From NCBI RefSeq assembly GCF_008122265.1, contig NZ_CP043042.1, positions 2,294,001 through 2,358,000 of the forward strand: a stretch of 64,000 bases of DNA, in the 5' to 3' direction. The position numbers and the translations under genes were made by a program. The DNA is from Marinobacter fonticola. Lineage in GTDB: Bacteria > Pseudomonadota > Gammaproteobacteria > Pseudomonadales > Oleiphilaceae. Under the pieces are notes generated by a model. It was not told the origin of the DNA. It saw only the letters and a program-made list of their open reading frames with translations, and made no database searches. Below, piece after piece: positions 17,875 to 27,124 of the stretch; position 1 is the stretch's first letter; every line of letters begins with the position of its first letter.

Positions 17875-19962
17875 ATGCCCTTACTTTTCAAGTATGGAGC
17901 GGTTTCCTTCCTATTTACAGGATTCGCCCTTCAAGTTCACGCGCAGGATAACACGCCATTTTCCGCCATCCCCGACGGCGACGGCCAGATAGAGTCTTCC
18001 GATTTCAGCAACGCTTACGATTTCGTTTTGGAAGAACCGATGCCCGAGGTTCTGACCACGACCAAACTACGTCAGCCCAAATCGCGGGTGCCGGGTACCA
18101 CGACCATTATCCAGGGCGAGCTTATTCGGCAGTTAGGGATTCGCAGCTTGGTGGAGGTGTTTCGTCTCGTACCGGGGATGACCGTGGCGCGGGTTGGCAG
18201 CAATAAGCCGGTCACCAGCTACCATGGCACGGTTGCCTACGATCAGCGTCGATTGCAGGTTCAAATCGACGGGCGTACCGCCTATCAACCCAACTTGGCG
18301 GGCGTCGAATGGCAGGCGATGCCGGTCGCGCTGGAAAGTATCGAGCGTATCGAAATCAGCCGTGGTCCGAATGCAGCGGCCTACGGCATTAACGCCTTCC
18401 TCGGCACGATCAACATCATCACCAAATCGCCGGCCGTCACCGATGGGGCTAACGTACGCACGCGTTTTGGCGCCGACGGTTACAAGTCGCTTTATGGGTC
18501 GGTCGGTAATGTCGCGGACGATTACCAATGGCGCCTCGCCTACGAGCGCCGGGAGGACAAAGGGTTCGACAAACAGGTCGAGGGCGGCGAAGAAATCCCC
18601 TTTCACGACGGCTACGCCTTCGACCTGGTGAACTACGACGCGATAAAACCGCTAAGTGGCGGCGATAGTATCGAAGTCCGCCTCGGTATTATCGAAGGGA
18701 TCGACGAGGAAGACCGTTTTAAGACAGGCGATTACGAAACTCAGCCTGATATCGAGGTTGAGGATTACTACGTTCAGGCACGGTGGAATGTGGTTGCCTC
18801 GGCACGTCACTTCCTCCACTTGCAAACGAGTTATCAGAGTTACGACCGCAACCAGTCCTGGCGCTGGTGCCCGGAGGACGTTGCTTACTGCTTCACGACC
18901 AACCAGGATATCGAGGAATCCCGCCTTGAGTTCGAGCTGCAGGATACCTTTAGCTTCACCCAAGACGTTCGGCTCGTATCCGGCATGGGTTATCGCGAAG
19001 ACCGTGTCGAATCCGATACCTATTTCAACGGCAAAGAGAACAACTACCAGTTTCGTGCGTTCGGGAATCTGGAATATACCCCCATTGAACGCCTGACCCT
19101 CAACATCGGCGGCAATTGGGAAACCACCTCCAATCTGGATGAAGGCTTCTTTTCGCCACGAGTGGCCGCCAATATCCAACTCGCGGAAAACCATACGCTC
19201 CGCTTCGTCTATTCCGAGGCCGTGCGCATTCCCAGTACCTTCGAGCAAAACGCCGATTGGGGCTATCGCATGCATAATGTCCAACCTGCGGATGTTTATG
19301 GCGAGCTGGAGGGCGAGCGTTTTCTCGACGGAATAGCCACTTACGAGAACCTCGATCCGTTTAAGGAAGAGCGCATTATCTCAAGGGAAATCAGCTATTT
19401 TGGTCAGAAGCGCTTAGGCAATGGGCTATTGTCGCTTGAAGTCAAATACTTTCACGACCACATCCGCGATGTCATCAGCGGCTTTCTCAGCCCGGAAGAC
19501 TGGAACCTCGACAATAACGTAGCGCTGGACCAGCAAGGCTTTGAGGTAGAGACCTCCGTTCAATTCCGCGAGACTCAGCTTCGGGCGACCTATGCCTACA
19601 TGGACCAGGACGGTGAATACCGGGGCGAGCCACAGACACCCCCGCTGACGCCCAAAAAGAAGCAAAAGTTTATTGACCTCGAAAGTCGTCTGACCGTGCA
19701 ACATTCCGGTAGCGTGGCCTGGATCCAGAGCTATCCTTTCCATATTACGTCGGCAACGGCGTTTTACTGGATGGATAGCCTGAAACGCAATCAGTTCCAG
19801 CGACTGGACTTTCGTCTGGCCAAGGCGTTCCATCAACCCAGGTTCAGCTATGATCTGGCGTTCGTCATGCAGCACTATCTCGACGACGAGCCGCCACAGA
19901 GCGAAGACAACATTATCGAAGACCGGAATCAGTTCTATATTGAAGCAGGACTAAGATTTTAA
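17875..19962 (+). CDS. TonB-dependent outer-membrane receptor
   Basis: About 695-residue outer-membrane receptor. A signal peptide (LLFKYGAVSFLFTGFALQVHA) precedes a plug domain with VPGTTTIIQGELIRQLGIRSL, VFRLVPGM, QVQIDGRTAY and IERIEISRGPNAAAYGINAF, all standard TonB-receptor plug motifs. The remaining 500 residues are barrel-like, with alternating aromatic strands ending in FYIEAGLRF, a canonical C-terminal Phe. The start could be 17803, 17854 or 17875; none has a strong ribosome site, and 17875 gives a normal signal peptide. It is the first gene of a module with an orphan periplasmic binding protein and a hybrid kinase. The ligand is unknown; size and plug resemble siderophore or vitamin receptors. 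Confidence 0.9.
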   Translation: MPLLFKYGAVSFLFTGFALQVHAQDNTPFSAIPDGDGQIESSDFSNAYDFVLEEPMPEVLTTTKLRQPKSRVPGTTTIIQGELIRQLGIRSLVEVFRLVPGMTVARVGSNKPVTSYHGTVAYDQRRLQVQIDGRTAYQPNLAGVEWQAMPVALESIERIEISRGPNAAAYGINAFLGTINIITKSPAVTDGANVRTRFGADGYKSLYGSVGNVADDYQWRLAYERREDKGFDKQVEGGEEIPFHDGYAFDLVNYDAIKPLSGGDSIEVRLGIIEGIDEEDRFKTGDYETQPDIEVEDYYVQARWNVVASARHFLHLQTSYQSYDRNQSWRWCPEDVAYCFTTNQDIEESRLEFELQDTFSFTQDVRLVSGMGYREDRVESDTYFNGKENNYQFRAFGNLEYTPIERLTLNIGGNWETTSNLDEGFFSPRVAANIQLAENHTLRFVYSEAVRIPSTFEQNADWGYRMHNVQPADVYGELEGERFLDGIATYENLDPFKEERIISREISYFGQKRLGNGLLSLEVKYFHDHIRDVISGFLSPEDWNLDNNVALDQQGFEVETSVQFRETQLRATYAYMDQDGEYRGEPQTPPLTPKKKQKFIDLESRLTVQHSGSVAWIQSYPFHITSATAFYWMDSLKRNQFQRLDFRLAKAFHQPRFSYDLAFVMQHYLDDEPPQSEDNIIEDRNQFYIEAGLRF

Positions 19963-20011
19963 CGGCCGGCAAGCGATCAACCGGATGCAGTAACGCAAGA
20001 CCAAGGCAGGT

Positions 20012-21019
20012 ATGGCATTACATTCAGGGCTCAACCTATTAATGGCAACGTGGCGCTGTATGAGCGGCAGGGCGAGGCCTTGGGGTATTCTGTTAATCGC
20101 GATGCTGACCGTGTTTACCCTAAGGCCAGCGCTCGCCCAGGAGACGGCATCGTCGTCTAAACCTGTCGAAACACCCGACATATTTATCGCAGGCTCCGAT
20201 AACCGATCATTCAACGCGCTGTTTATTGACCGGCTGCGGGAGGCGCTATCTCCGGGTACGGCTATCGCGCCCTATTCTGCGCAAGCGGGCTCTGCATCGC
20301 CTCGAACGCTGGTCGTTACCCTGGGGCCTGCTGCGCTTAACGACGTTATCCAGCAGGCGCCGCGTCCGCCTGTTTTGGCCTTGATGATCTCGCAAAAACA
20401 GTTCGAACAATACGACAACCTTCAGGGGGCGCCGGTTTCCGCACTCTATCTCGACCCGCCCCTCGCGCGGCAAGCGCTTTTGGGCCGGCAAATCCTGCCC
20501 CACGCGGCGACCGTCTCCGTATTGGCCAAAGCCGGCGAAGAACATCTTTACCATGAGCTGGCGGACACGCTGAAGGCATTTAGACTGGAGCTTCGGGTAT
20601 TCACGGTCAAAAATCCGGAAAACCTCGTCGCCACGTTGAGCCGCGCGTTGAATTTCGGCGACTTCCTGCTTGGTACGCCGGACCCCGAGATCTATAACCG
20701 GCAAACTATCAAGCATATTCTGCTGACGACCTATCGGCATAATCGGATCCTGATCGGCCCGGAGCGGGCATTTGTGCAGGCGGGCGCCCTAGCCTCAAGC
20801 TATACGACGACTGAGGCCTTCATCGATCAGGCCGCCATTATCGTCGATCAGTTCCTTAAGGGCACGACCTTGCCCGATGCGCATTACCCGGAGCGATTTT
20901 CAGTGGTATTTAACCAGCAAGTGGCAAGATCGCTGAACATTCCACTGCCGGACAAGGATGTCCTCGTCGAAAACCTGAGCGCGTTGGAAGAGCGCCAAAC
21001 AGGGGTGGGACATGATTAA
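20012..21019 (+). CDS. Orphan periplasmic ABC-type substrate-binding-like protein
   Basis: 335-residue exported protein. A long basic n-region is followed by the hydrophobic core WGILLIAMLTVFTLRPALA and a cleavage site. The mature domain looks like the uncharacterised ABC substrate-binding (PF04392-like) fold: TLVVTLGPAALNDVIQ, PPVLALMISQKQF, ALYLDPPLARQALLGRQILP and ILLTTYRHNRILIGPERAFV. No ABC permease or ATPase is adjacent. It overlaps the hybrid kinase gene by 8 nt and follows the TonB receptor by about 50 nt. It therefore more likely presents a ligand to the kinase than to a transporter. The ATG at 20012 has AAGGCAGGT just upstream; later ATGs at 20042 and 20060 are possible. Confidence 0.75.
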   Translation: MALHSGLNLLMATWRCMSGRARPWGILLIAMLTVFTLRPALAQETASSSKPVETPDIFIAGSDNRSFNALFIDRLREALSPGTAIAPYSAQAGSASPRTLVVTLGPAALNDVIQQAPRPPVLALMISQKQFEQYDNLQGAPVSALYLDPPLARQALLGRQILPHAATVSVLAKAGEEHLYHELADTLKAFRLELRVFTVKNPENLVATLSRALNFGDFLLGTPDPEIYNRQTIKHILLTTYRHNRILIGPERAFVQAGALASSYTTTEAFIDQAAIIVDQFLKGTTLPDAHYPERFSVVFNQQVARSLNIPLPDKDVLVENLSALEERQTGVGHD

Positions 21020-23006
21020 GCGAAAACGCACGCTAAACCGACAGCTGCTGTTACTGGGGACCGTGCCGGCGATTCTCATGTTCTTCGTGCTGCTGATATT
21101 TTTCACCTCGGTGAGACTCGACGACGTACGCCGTGATCTGTTCCGGTCAACCCAGGTGGTGGCCGATAACCTGGCACCGGCAGTGGAGTATGCCGTGGTT
21201 TCCGGCAACCAATTGGCGCTCAAGCAGATCCTCGAACGCACCCTGCAGCGCAGCGACGTCTCCTGGATAAAAATCTGGGATGTGCGCGACGAGCAGGTCG
21301 GTATGATATCTCGCACAGATGTTTCGGCCGATAATGACGACTTTTTCGTATTCAGCTCCGACATTCTGCAGCAGCCCCTCGAAATGGAAAGAGGCAATCA
21401 GCTCGACTGGTTCGAGCCAGGGTTGTCCAGCCACTCGGGTGCGTTGCGTATCGGCTCCGTTGAAGTCGCCGTATCGGGCTCGCGGCTGACAACGCAACGG
21501 CAGGAGATTATTTTTTCCTCCTTTGCAGTGGCGGTTTCAGTGCTGATCGTCACGCTGCTGATCGTCAACCAAATCGCCCACCGTATATCGGGACCTATCT
21601 TAAAACTCACCACTAACGTCAAGAAATTGATCGACGGCCACTATGGGGCACCTGAACATTCTGCCTACGTCGCCGCCGAAATCAGCGAACTGGAACATAA
21701 CCTCGGCGCCTTGGCTCATCATCTCTCGCAACTCAAGGCGTCTCGGGAGAAAACCCTCGAAGCCTCGGAAGGCGCGCGCGAGCGCGCCGAATCGGCAAGT
21801 CGCGCCAAGTCCGAATTCCTGGCCATGATGAGCCACGAGCTGCGCACGCCCCTTAACGGCGTCTTGGGCATGCTTGAGCTGGTGGCAGACGAGCCGATGA
21901 CCGAGCGCCAGAAGGACTACACCCAAACCGCGCGTCGGGCCACCGAGGATTTGCTCACGGTGATCAGCGATATTCTCGACTACTCCCGGGTAGAGCGCGG
22001 CACCCTGAGCCTGGAGGATCGCACCTTCGATCTGCGTCAGTTAATCGAGAACTGCGTAGCCACTCACCGACATGAGTGCGAGGTCAAAGGGCTGGATCTC
22101 GAACTAAGGTTCTCCAGCAACTGGCCAAACGCTGGCCGGGTCAAGGGCGACGCAAGCCGCCTACGCCAGGTCCTGGCAGGATTACTGGATAATGCCATCA
22201 AGTTTACCGAGGAAGGGCACATCAGTATCCGCAGCGAATGGCTGGAAGTGGAAGGTGAATCGATTTACCTCAGCTGCGAGGTACGGGATTCGGGCTCGGG
22301 CATTCCGTCCGAGTATCTTTCGGGGATCTTCAACAGCTTTGAACAAGTGGACAGTTCCTCTTCGCGCCGTTATGGCGGCACGGGCATGGGGTTGGCGCTG
22401 GTGCAGCGACTGATCGAGTTGATGGGCGGCCATATTCGGGTGGATACCGACCTCGGAGCGGGTTCGGCCTTTTACTTCGAACTGCCGTTCAGCGCGGTGA
22501 AAAGCCCAGACGCCGAAGAAGAGACAGTAAGCACGCCGCAGGCCGCGTTGCCGGGCCGCCACGCTGGTGTCGTTGTAAGTCAAAAAACAGCGGAAACCGC
22601 GTTGGCCCTGATTGTCGAGGATAATGAGGTGAACCAGCGGGTCGCATGTGCTCTACTCAGACAGTTTGGCTTCCATACCATCAGCGCCGAAGATGGCGAA
22701 GTCGCCGTCAATCTTGTGACCGGAGGCCGGCACACCTACGATCTGATACTTATGGATTGCCAGATGCCCGTGATGGACGGCTATGAGGCCACACGATCCA
22801 TACGCGCCTGGGAAGCGGCCCACGAAAAGGAGCCGTTACCGATCATTGCGCTCACTGCGGATGCCCTACCCGGCACGGACCACGCCTGTAAATCGGCGGG
22901 AATGAACGATTATCTGGCCAAACCCGTGAGAAAGGAAAAGCTACGCAACGTCATTAACCGTTGGTTGCCTCTGCCGGAATCCCAAACCGGAATCGATGGC
23001 GAATGA
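21012..23006 (+). CDS. Hybrid sensor histidine kinase with receiver domain, BarA-like layout
   Basis: 664-residue inner-membrane kinase. TM1 is about 12-33, a periplasmic sensor domain spans about 34-167 and TM2 about 168-187. A HAMP linker and coiled coil follow. HisKA has the phospho-accepting His in MMSHELRTPLNG (H275), and the ATPase domain has N-box LLDNAIKF, G1 DSGSGIP and G2 GGTGMGLAL. A C-terminal receiver carries LILMDCQMPVMDGYE with the acceptor Asp near residue 582. There is no own HPt domain or output domain, so the phosphate must go to partners elsewhere. Translational overlap with the binding-protein gene links the two. The periplasmic domain is the likely docking site. Confidence 0.92.
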   Translation: MIKRKRTLNRQLLLLGTVPAILMFFVLLIFFTSVRLDDVRRDLFRSTQVVADNLAPAVEYAVVSGNQLALKQILERTLQRSDVSWIKIWDVRDEQVGMISRTDVSADNDDFFVFSSDILQQPLEMERGNQLDWFEPGLSSHSGALRIGSVEVAVSGSRLTTQRQEIIFSSFAVAVSVLIVTLLIVNQIAHRISGPILKLTTNVKKLIDGHYGAPEHSAYVAAEISELEHNLGALAHHLSQLKASREKTLEASEGARERAESASRAKSEFLAMMSHELRTPLNGVLGMLELVADEPMTERQKDYTQTARRATEDLLTVISDILDYSRVERGTLSLEDRTFDLRQLIENCVATHRHECEVKGLDLELRFSSNWPNAGRVKGDASRLRQVLAGLLDNAIKFTEEGHISIRSEWLEVEGESIYLSCEVRDSGSGIPSEYLSGIFNSFEQVDSSSSRRYGGTGMGLALVQRLIELMGGHIRVDTDLGAGSAFYFELPFSAVKSPDAEEETVSTPQAALPGRHAGVVVSQKTAETALALIVEDNEVNQRVACALLRQFGFHTISAEDGEVAVNLVTGGRHTYDLILMDCQMPVMDGYEATRSIRAWEAAHEKEPLPIIALTADALPGTDHACKSAGMNDYLAKPVRKEKLRNVINRWLPLPESQTGIDGE

Positions 23007-23034
23007 CCGGCACAGGCAACGTCCGAACAGGTCG

Positions 23035-24405
23035 TTAACCCACGGTACGGGAGAGCTCGCGCATCGTGACGAACTCTTCCGCGGATGTGGGGTGGATACC
23101 CACAGTGCTATCGAAATCAGCCTTCGTCGCGCCCGCCTTGATCGCTACAGCCAGGCCCTGAAGGATTTCGCCCGCATCCGGCCCCACCATATGGGCAGCC
23201 ACCACGCGATCGCTGGCATCGTCGACAATCAGCTTCATCAGGCAGCGTTCATCGCGCCCCGAAAGCGTGTGTTTCATGGGTTTAAAGGCGGAACGGTAGA
23301 TGCGCAAGCGACCGTATTCTGTCAGGGCCATCGCTTCAGTCGGTCCAACCGTACCGATGTTGGGCTGGCAGAACACCGCTGTCGGAATAGCCGTGTAATC
23401 CATGGCGCCCTCTCCATCGCCAAATAGCCGGCGCGAAAGTACCATAGCCTGACCCAAAGCAACCGGCGTGAGTTGCGGCGTGCCGATCACATCGCCCAGT
23501 GCGGTTATAGACGGCACGGCGGTCTGGAAATGGTCATCGACTTCGATATGTCCGGAAGCCGTCATCTGAACCCCTAGGTCATCCAAGCCCAGGCCGTCCA
23601 CCAACGCTCGACGGCCGGTCGCCGCCATGACCAGCCCGGACGTCATAACCGAGCCGTCACTGAGCTCCAGTTTGTAATGGGCACCTTCGGGATTGATGGC
23701 TTTGATGGTCGTGCCAAAACGAAGCTCGATACCTTTTTTTCGCATCTCTTCTGCCACGAACTCGCGAATATCGTCATCAAAACCGCGCAGAAACAGTTCA
23801 CCGCGGTAAACCAGGGTCGTGCGAACCCCTAACCCGGCCAGGATACCGGCAAACTCGACGCCAATATAACCACCACCCCAGATCACGGCTTCGCTGGGGA
23901 GCTGCGGTAAATAGAACATGTCGTTGGAGGTGAGGATGCACGACTTGCCGGGGATATCGGGAATCACCGGCCAGCTGCCAGTCGCGACCGTAACGTGGCT
24001 GGTCGAGATCCGGCGCTCCCCGACCACCACCGTGTGCGGATCTTCGATGCGGGCGGTCCCTTCTATGATCGTGACGCCTGCGTTCTCCAGCAACCGCTGG
24101 TATATGCCATTGAGCCGATGGATCTCAGTATTCTTATTGGCAACCAGTTTGGGCCAGTCAAAGCTGACCTGATCACGGGGGACCGACCAGCCATAGCCAG
24201 CGGCATCTTCGATATCCTCGCCAACGTGAGAACCATAGACAAAAAGTTTTTTGGGGACGCAGCCCACATTGACGCAGGTGCCCCCGAGGTAGCGGGACTC
24301 GACGACTGCAACGCGGGCGCCACGCTGGGCCGACATACGGGCCAGGCGCACACCACCGGAACCCGCGCCGATGACCACCAGATCAAATTCGAACTTCTCC
24401 GACAC
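23035..24405 (-). CDS. gor: Glutathione-disulfide reductase
   Basis: 456-residue flavoenzyme that reduces oxidised glutathione with NADPH in the cytoplasm. The FAD motif is GAGSGGVRLARMSAQRGA. The redox-active disulfide is in GGTCVNVGCVPKKL (about residues 41-54). The NADPH-binding motif is GGGYIGVEFAGILAGLG, and the C-terminal catalytic His-Glu is in GIHPTSAEEFVT. The start is a GTG at 24405 with AAGGAG five bases upstream. Length is standard. It is convergent with the hybrid kinase. Its motifs favour glutathione over trypanothione or mercuric reductase. Confidence 0.93.
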   Translation of the reverse strand: MSEKFEFDLVVIGAGSGGVRLARMSAQRGARVAVVESRYLGGTCVNVGCVPKKLFVYGSHVGEDIEDAAGYGWSVPRDQVSFDWPKLVANKNTEIHRLNGIYQRLLENAGVTIIEGTARIEDPHTVVVGERRISTSHVTVATGSWPVIPDIPGKSCILTSNDMFYLPQLPSEAVIWGGGYIGVEFAGILAGLGVRTTLVYRGELFLRGFDDDIREFVAEEMRKKGIELRFGTTIKAINPEGAHYKLELSDGSVMTSGLVMAATGRRALVDGLGLDDLGVQMTASGHIEVDDHFQTAVPSITALGDVIGTPQLTPVALGQAMVLSRRLFGDGEGAMDYTAIPTAVFCQPNIGTVGPTEAMALTEYGRLRIYRSAFKPMKHTLSGRDERCLMKLIVDDASDRVVAAHMVGPDAGEILQGLAVAIKAGATKADFDSTVGIHPTSAEEFVTMRELSRTVG

Positions 24406-24477
24406 AATGACTCCTTGCTACAGCTACTGTTTACTACCGCTGCCCTTTAAATCACTACTGGGACTGAACGGAAACCA

Positions 24478-25170
24478 CTACTGGACGGTCGCGTTCAGGG
24501 GCGCCGAGACGTCGCGGTAAAGAATATATTCCCGGAGGTCCCCCATCTGGACCTCCCCCAGGTTGCGGAAGCCCAGGGACTCGTAAAATTGCAGATAGCG
24601 ACTGTTGCCGGTATCCAGCACCAGCCCTTGGCCGCGGGGGTTATCTTCGCACAAGCGCTCTACTGCTTCGAGCAGCAGGCGACCGTATCCCCGGTCCTGA
24701 TACTTGGGATGCACGCCCATCAACGGTAGCTGATGAACACCTTCGTCAGGCAGTTTGGCGCAAATTTGCTCATGATAATCGATATAGCGCCGGGTCGAGG
24801 AGAAGCCCGCAGTCAGCATCATCCGGATCCGCCACGAAAACTGATGCGCCAGATCGAGACGCAGCTCGGGGTCGCCCAGAAAAGCAACCGCAACGAGCGT
24901 GTCGCCTAGCATCAGACCAATGGCATCCTGATCCAGCTCGAAATAGAGGCTGATGAGTTCGCGTACGGTGGCCCGCACTCGCTTGTCATAGCCGGGCCGC
25001 TGGTGGTCGAAAAGATAGTGAAACGTGGGCTCGTGGCGGTAAGCCTTATACAGAATGGATTTCGCCTCGTTCAGGGCACTGCTATCCAAACGCACAACAA
25101 CGGGTTCGGCGTTTTCCGTGTCGTTTTCCGCGTCGTTTTCAGTACTGTCTTCAAGGGCGTCGGAGACCAT
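24478..25170 (-). CDS. GNAT family N-acetyltransferase with repeat-coded acidic N-terminus
   Basis: 230-residue acetyltransferase-like protein. The acetyl-CoA site is visible as LPLMGVHPKYQDRGYGRLLLEAVE (Q/RxxGxG/A type), followed by LDTGNSRYLQFYESLGFRNLG, the usual GNAT C-terminal strands. The substrate is unknown. The first 23 residues are highly acidic and built from ENDx units encoded by a 12-bp tandem repeat. The family core starts afterwards at VVRLDSSALNEA. The ATG at 25170 has GAGGTGA five bases upstream, so the acidic tail is probably translated. It lies upstream of nothing obviously related, between gor and the gsp operon. Confidence 0.85.
   Translation of the reverse strand: MVSDALEDSTENDAENDTENAEPVVVRLDSSALNEAKSILYKAYRHEPTFHYLFDHQRPGYDKRVRATVRELISLYFELDQDAIGLMLGDTLVAVAFLGDPELRLDLAHQFSWRIRMMLTAGFSSTRRYIDYHEQICAKLPDEGVHQLPLMGVHPKYQDRGYGRLLLEAVERLCEDNPRGQGLVLDTGNSRYLQFYESLGFRNLGEVQMGDLREYILYRDVSAPLNATVQ
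25111..25146. repeat. 12-bp tandem repeat in 5-prime end of the GNAT gene
   Basis: GTTTTCCGTGTC, GTTTTCCGCGTC and a third, diverged unit GTTTTCAGTACT follow each other. They encode the END-x repeats at the N-terminus of the GNAT protein; the unit is four codons, so copy changes stay in frame. Confidence 0.8.
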
Positions 25171-25259
25171 GGGCTCACCTCGGATCTGTTGCCAGACTCG
25201 TATCGCCGGAAAAGCGTACCCTCCGGCAGCGATCTATTAATGAACGACCAATCGATTAA

Positions 25260-25784
25260 TCAAATCTCCAGGGACAATCTGACGCTAACGATGCCGGGAT
25301 CGTCCTCTCTGTCGATCGAGGCCTGATCGACCGCGATGCCGTACTGCTGGGTCAGGTTTTCCAGCCAGCGGGCCACTTGGTTAAAAGCCGCATCCTCGAT
25401 CCAGATCCGCATGCCACTTTCACCACTGGGCTCAAACCGCTGGAGCGATAAGCCAGCCTCATTGGCGCTACTGGTCACCGTCGCCATCAGCGACCGGGTA
25501 TTCGTAATCTGCGAAGCAACCCCGGCGTTATCGCTCGACGCCGCCAAATTGCGAATCTCGCCTTGGTTCTGTTGCATCCACGCCAGTAGGTCTGCGGCGG
25601 ACTGGCGCTCATCCAGAGCATCGGCATTAAAACCGGCAGCCGGACGCCATACGACGAAGTAAAGCAAGAACAGGACAATGGCCGCCGCCATGACCTGGAG
25701 CGCGATCTGGTCGCGACGGGGTAAATGATCGTACTGGGTGATCAATTTCTGAACCGAGGGGTTCTTTCGCAACGACTGCATCAT
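25260..25784 (-). CDS. gspM: Type II secretion system protein GspM
   Basis: 174-residue inner-membrane component of the type II secretion platform; it binds and stabilises GspL. One membrane helix near residues 30-47 (IALQVMAAAIVLFLLYFVVW) is followed by a periplasmic domain with the small ferredoxin-like fold expected. The start overlaps the gspL stop in an ATGA junction, so the two are translationally coupled. It is the last gene of the leftward gsp operon; no gspN follows. Sequence conservation in this family is low, so position in the operon is part of the evidence. Confidence 0.9.
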   Translation of the reverse strand: MMQSLRKNPSVQKLITQYDHLPRRDQIALQVMAAAIVLFLLYFVVWRPAAGFNADALDERQSAADLLAWMQQNQGEIRNLAASSDNAGVASQITNTRSLMATVTSSANEAGLSLQRFEPSGESGMRIWIEDAAFNQVARWLENLTQQYGIAVDQASIDREDDPGIVSVRLSLEI

Positions 25785-27094
25785 GAGTCCGCTCCCCCAC
25801 TGACGGTCAGCCGGGCGCGGGCCCCGCTGGCGTCATTCACCACCGACCCGATGCGGGCGTCCAGACCGCGCTCACCGATAGCGCTACGCAATGCGCTGAG
25901 CCGATCGTAGCTGTCGGCCCTGAGTTCAACCACCAGTTCACCCCGCTGACGGCTGTAGTTGACCGAGCTAAATTGCACGTTCTGCCCTCCACCCAGTCTT
26001 GAGTATTCGGCGCCGGCCTGGGACAGGAGCGACAGGAAATCCGCCTGGGGCCCCTGTTGGCGGGCCAAACGCAGCTGGCCTTCGAGTACGCGTCGAACAT
26101 TTTGAGGCGTTGCTTGCCGGTCGCTGGGGAATACATCCCGGTAGATCGACATGGCTTGTTGTTCCAGCTGTCGCGATTCCTGCAAATGGTAGTAGCCAAG
26201 CCCCGCTTCGACACCGACCTGTAAAACGAACCAAAGCCCGGCGATCACCGCCGCCGGGCGCCAGAGGCGCCAAAGACCGCCGGTGCGGTCCACCGCCTCG
26301 AACTGGCCCTGGCATAGATTGATCGGTGAACACAGTAGATTATGGTGGGCGTGGGCCAACAACTCGAGCGGCGCCATCTGCAAGGATTCCTTGGCGATCC
26401 GCAATCGCTCCTGTTTTTCAAGCTCGGCGACAACATGGGCCTGGGCTTCGAGGTCGGCCTCGCTGCCGTAAAGAGCGATAGGAATCTCCGCCACCACCTC
26501 GTTTTCGCCCGGCGAGGCTAGAGTGTACGAAAAAATCCCCAAGTTGGCGGTATCCATACGGAACCACTCGCCCCGCGAACCCGCGACCAAGGTGTCTTCG
26601 CCCGCTAAGCAGATACACCAGCGGCTATCGTTGGCGGGTAACAGAGCGGCGTCGGGATACATCGAATCCAGATCCGCCCCCTGCACGGCATCGAACAACT
26701 CATGCCAAATAGCCATGCGCTGGCGGTCGATAGCGGCGACCCGGAACCCCTGGTCTGATCGTTCCCCCAGCGCCAAGTGTACCGAATCGATGTCCTGGGC
26801 AATCTGTTCCTCGACAGCGAACGGCAGCGCCTGGCGGACGTAGCGCGCCTGTTTGGCGGGAATCTCGGCAAAACAGAACAACGCTTCATCCCCCGGTACC
26901 AGGCCAATCAAGCGCACATGGTCAAGGTCGTTCTGAGCCAGGGTTTGTTCGATAGCCTCCCGGTCATCGCCTTGTCCGCTGGCCTGAAATACGCCACTGG
27001 CATCCACCAGGGTCCAGTTGAAGAGCTGGGCCTCGATATCGCCGTGCAGTGCGCCGAAGGGCGGGACCGGCTGCATGTAGAGTCGATACGACAT
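25781..27094 (-). CDS. gspL: Type II secretion system protein GspL
   Basis: 437-residue bitopic protein that links the cytoplasmic ATPase GspE to the inner-membrane platform. The N-terminal cytoplasmic actin-like domain includes VRQALPFAVEEQIAQDID (about residues 86-103), a hallmark of the family. A membrane helix (about 275-292, LWRLWRPAAVIAGLWFVLQV) and a periplasmic C-terminal domain follow. It overlaps gspM by four bases and lies 30 nt after gspK. Length is normal. Confidence 0.92.
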   Translation of the reverse strand: MSYRLYMQPVPPFGALHGDIEAQLFNWTLVDASGVFQASGQGDDREAIEQTLAQNDLDHVRLIGLVPGDEALFCFAEIPAKQARYVRQALPFAVEEQIAQDIDSVHLALGERSDQGFRVAAIDRQRMAIWHELFDAVQGADLDSMYPDAALLPANDSRWCICLAGEDTLVAGSRGEWFRMDTANLGIFSYTLASPGENEVVAEIPIALYGSEADLEAQAHVVAELEKQERLRIAKESLQMAPLELLAHAHHNLLCSPINLCQGQFEAVDRTGGLWRLWRPAAVIAGLWFVLQVGVEAGLGYYHLQESRQLEQQAMSIYRDVFPSDRQATPQNVRRVLEGQLRLARQQGPQADFLSLLSQAGAEYSRLGGGQNVQFSSVNYSRQRGELVVELRADSYDRLSALRSAIGERGLDARIGSVVNDASGARARLTVSGGADS

Positions 27095-27124
27095 GAATCA
27101 GGATTCCTTGTTGTTCTGCCGCGG

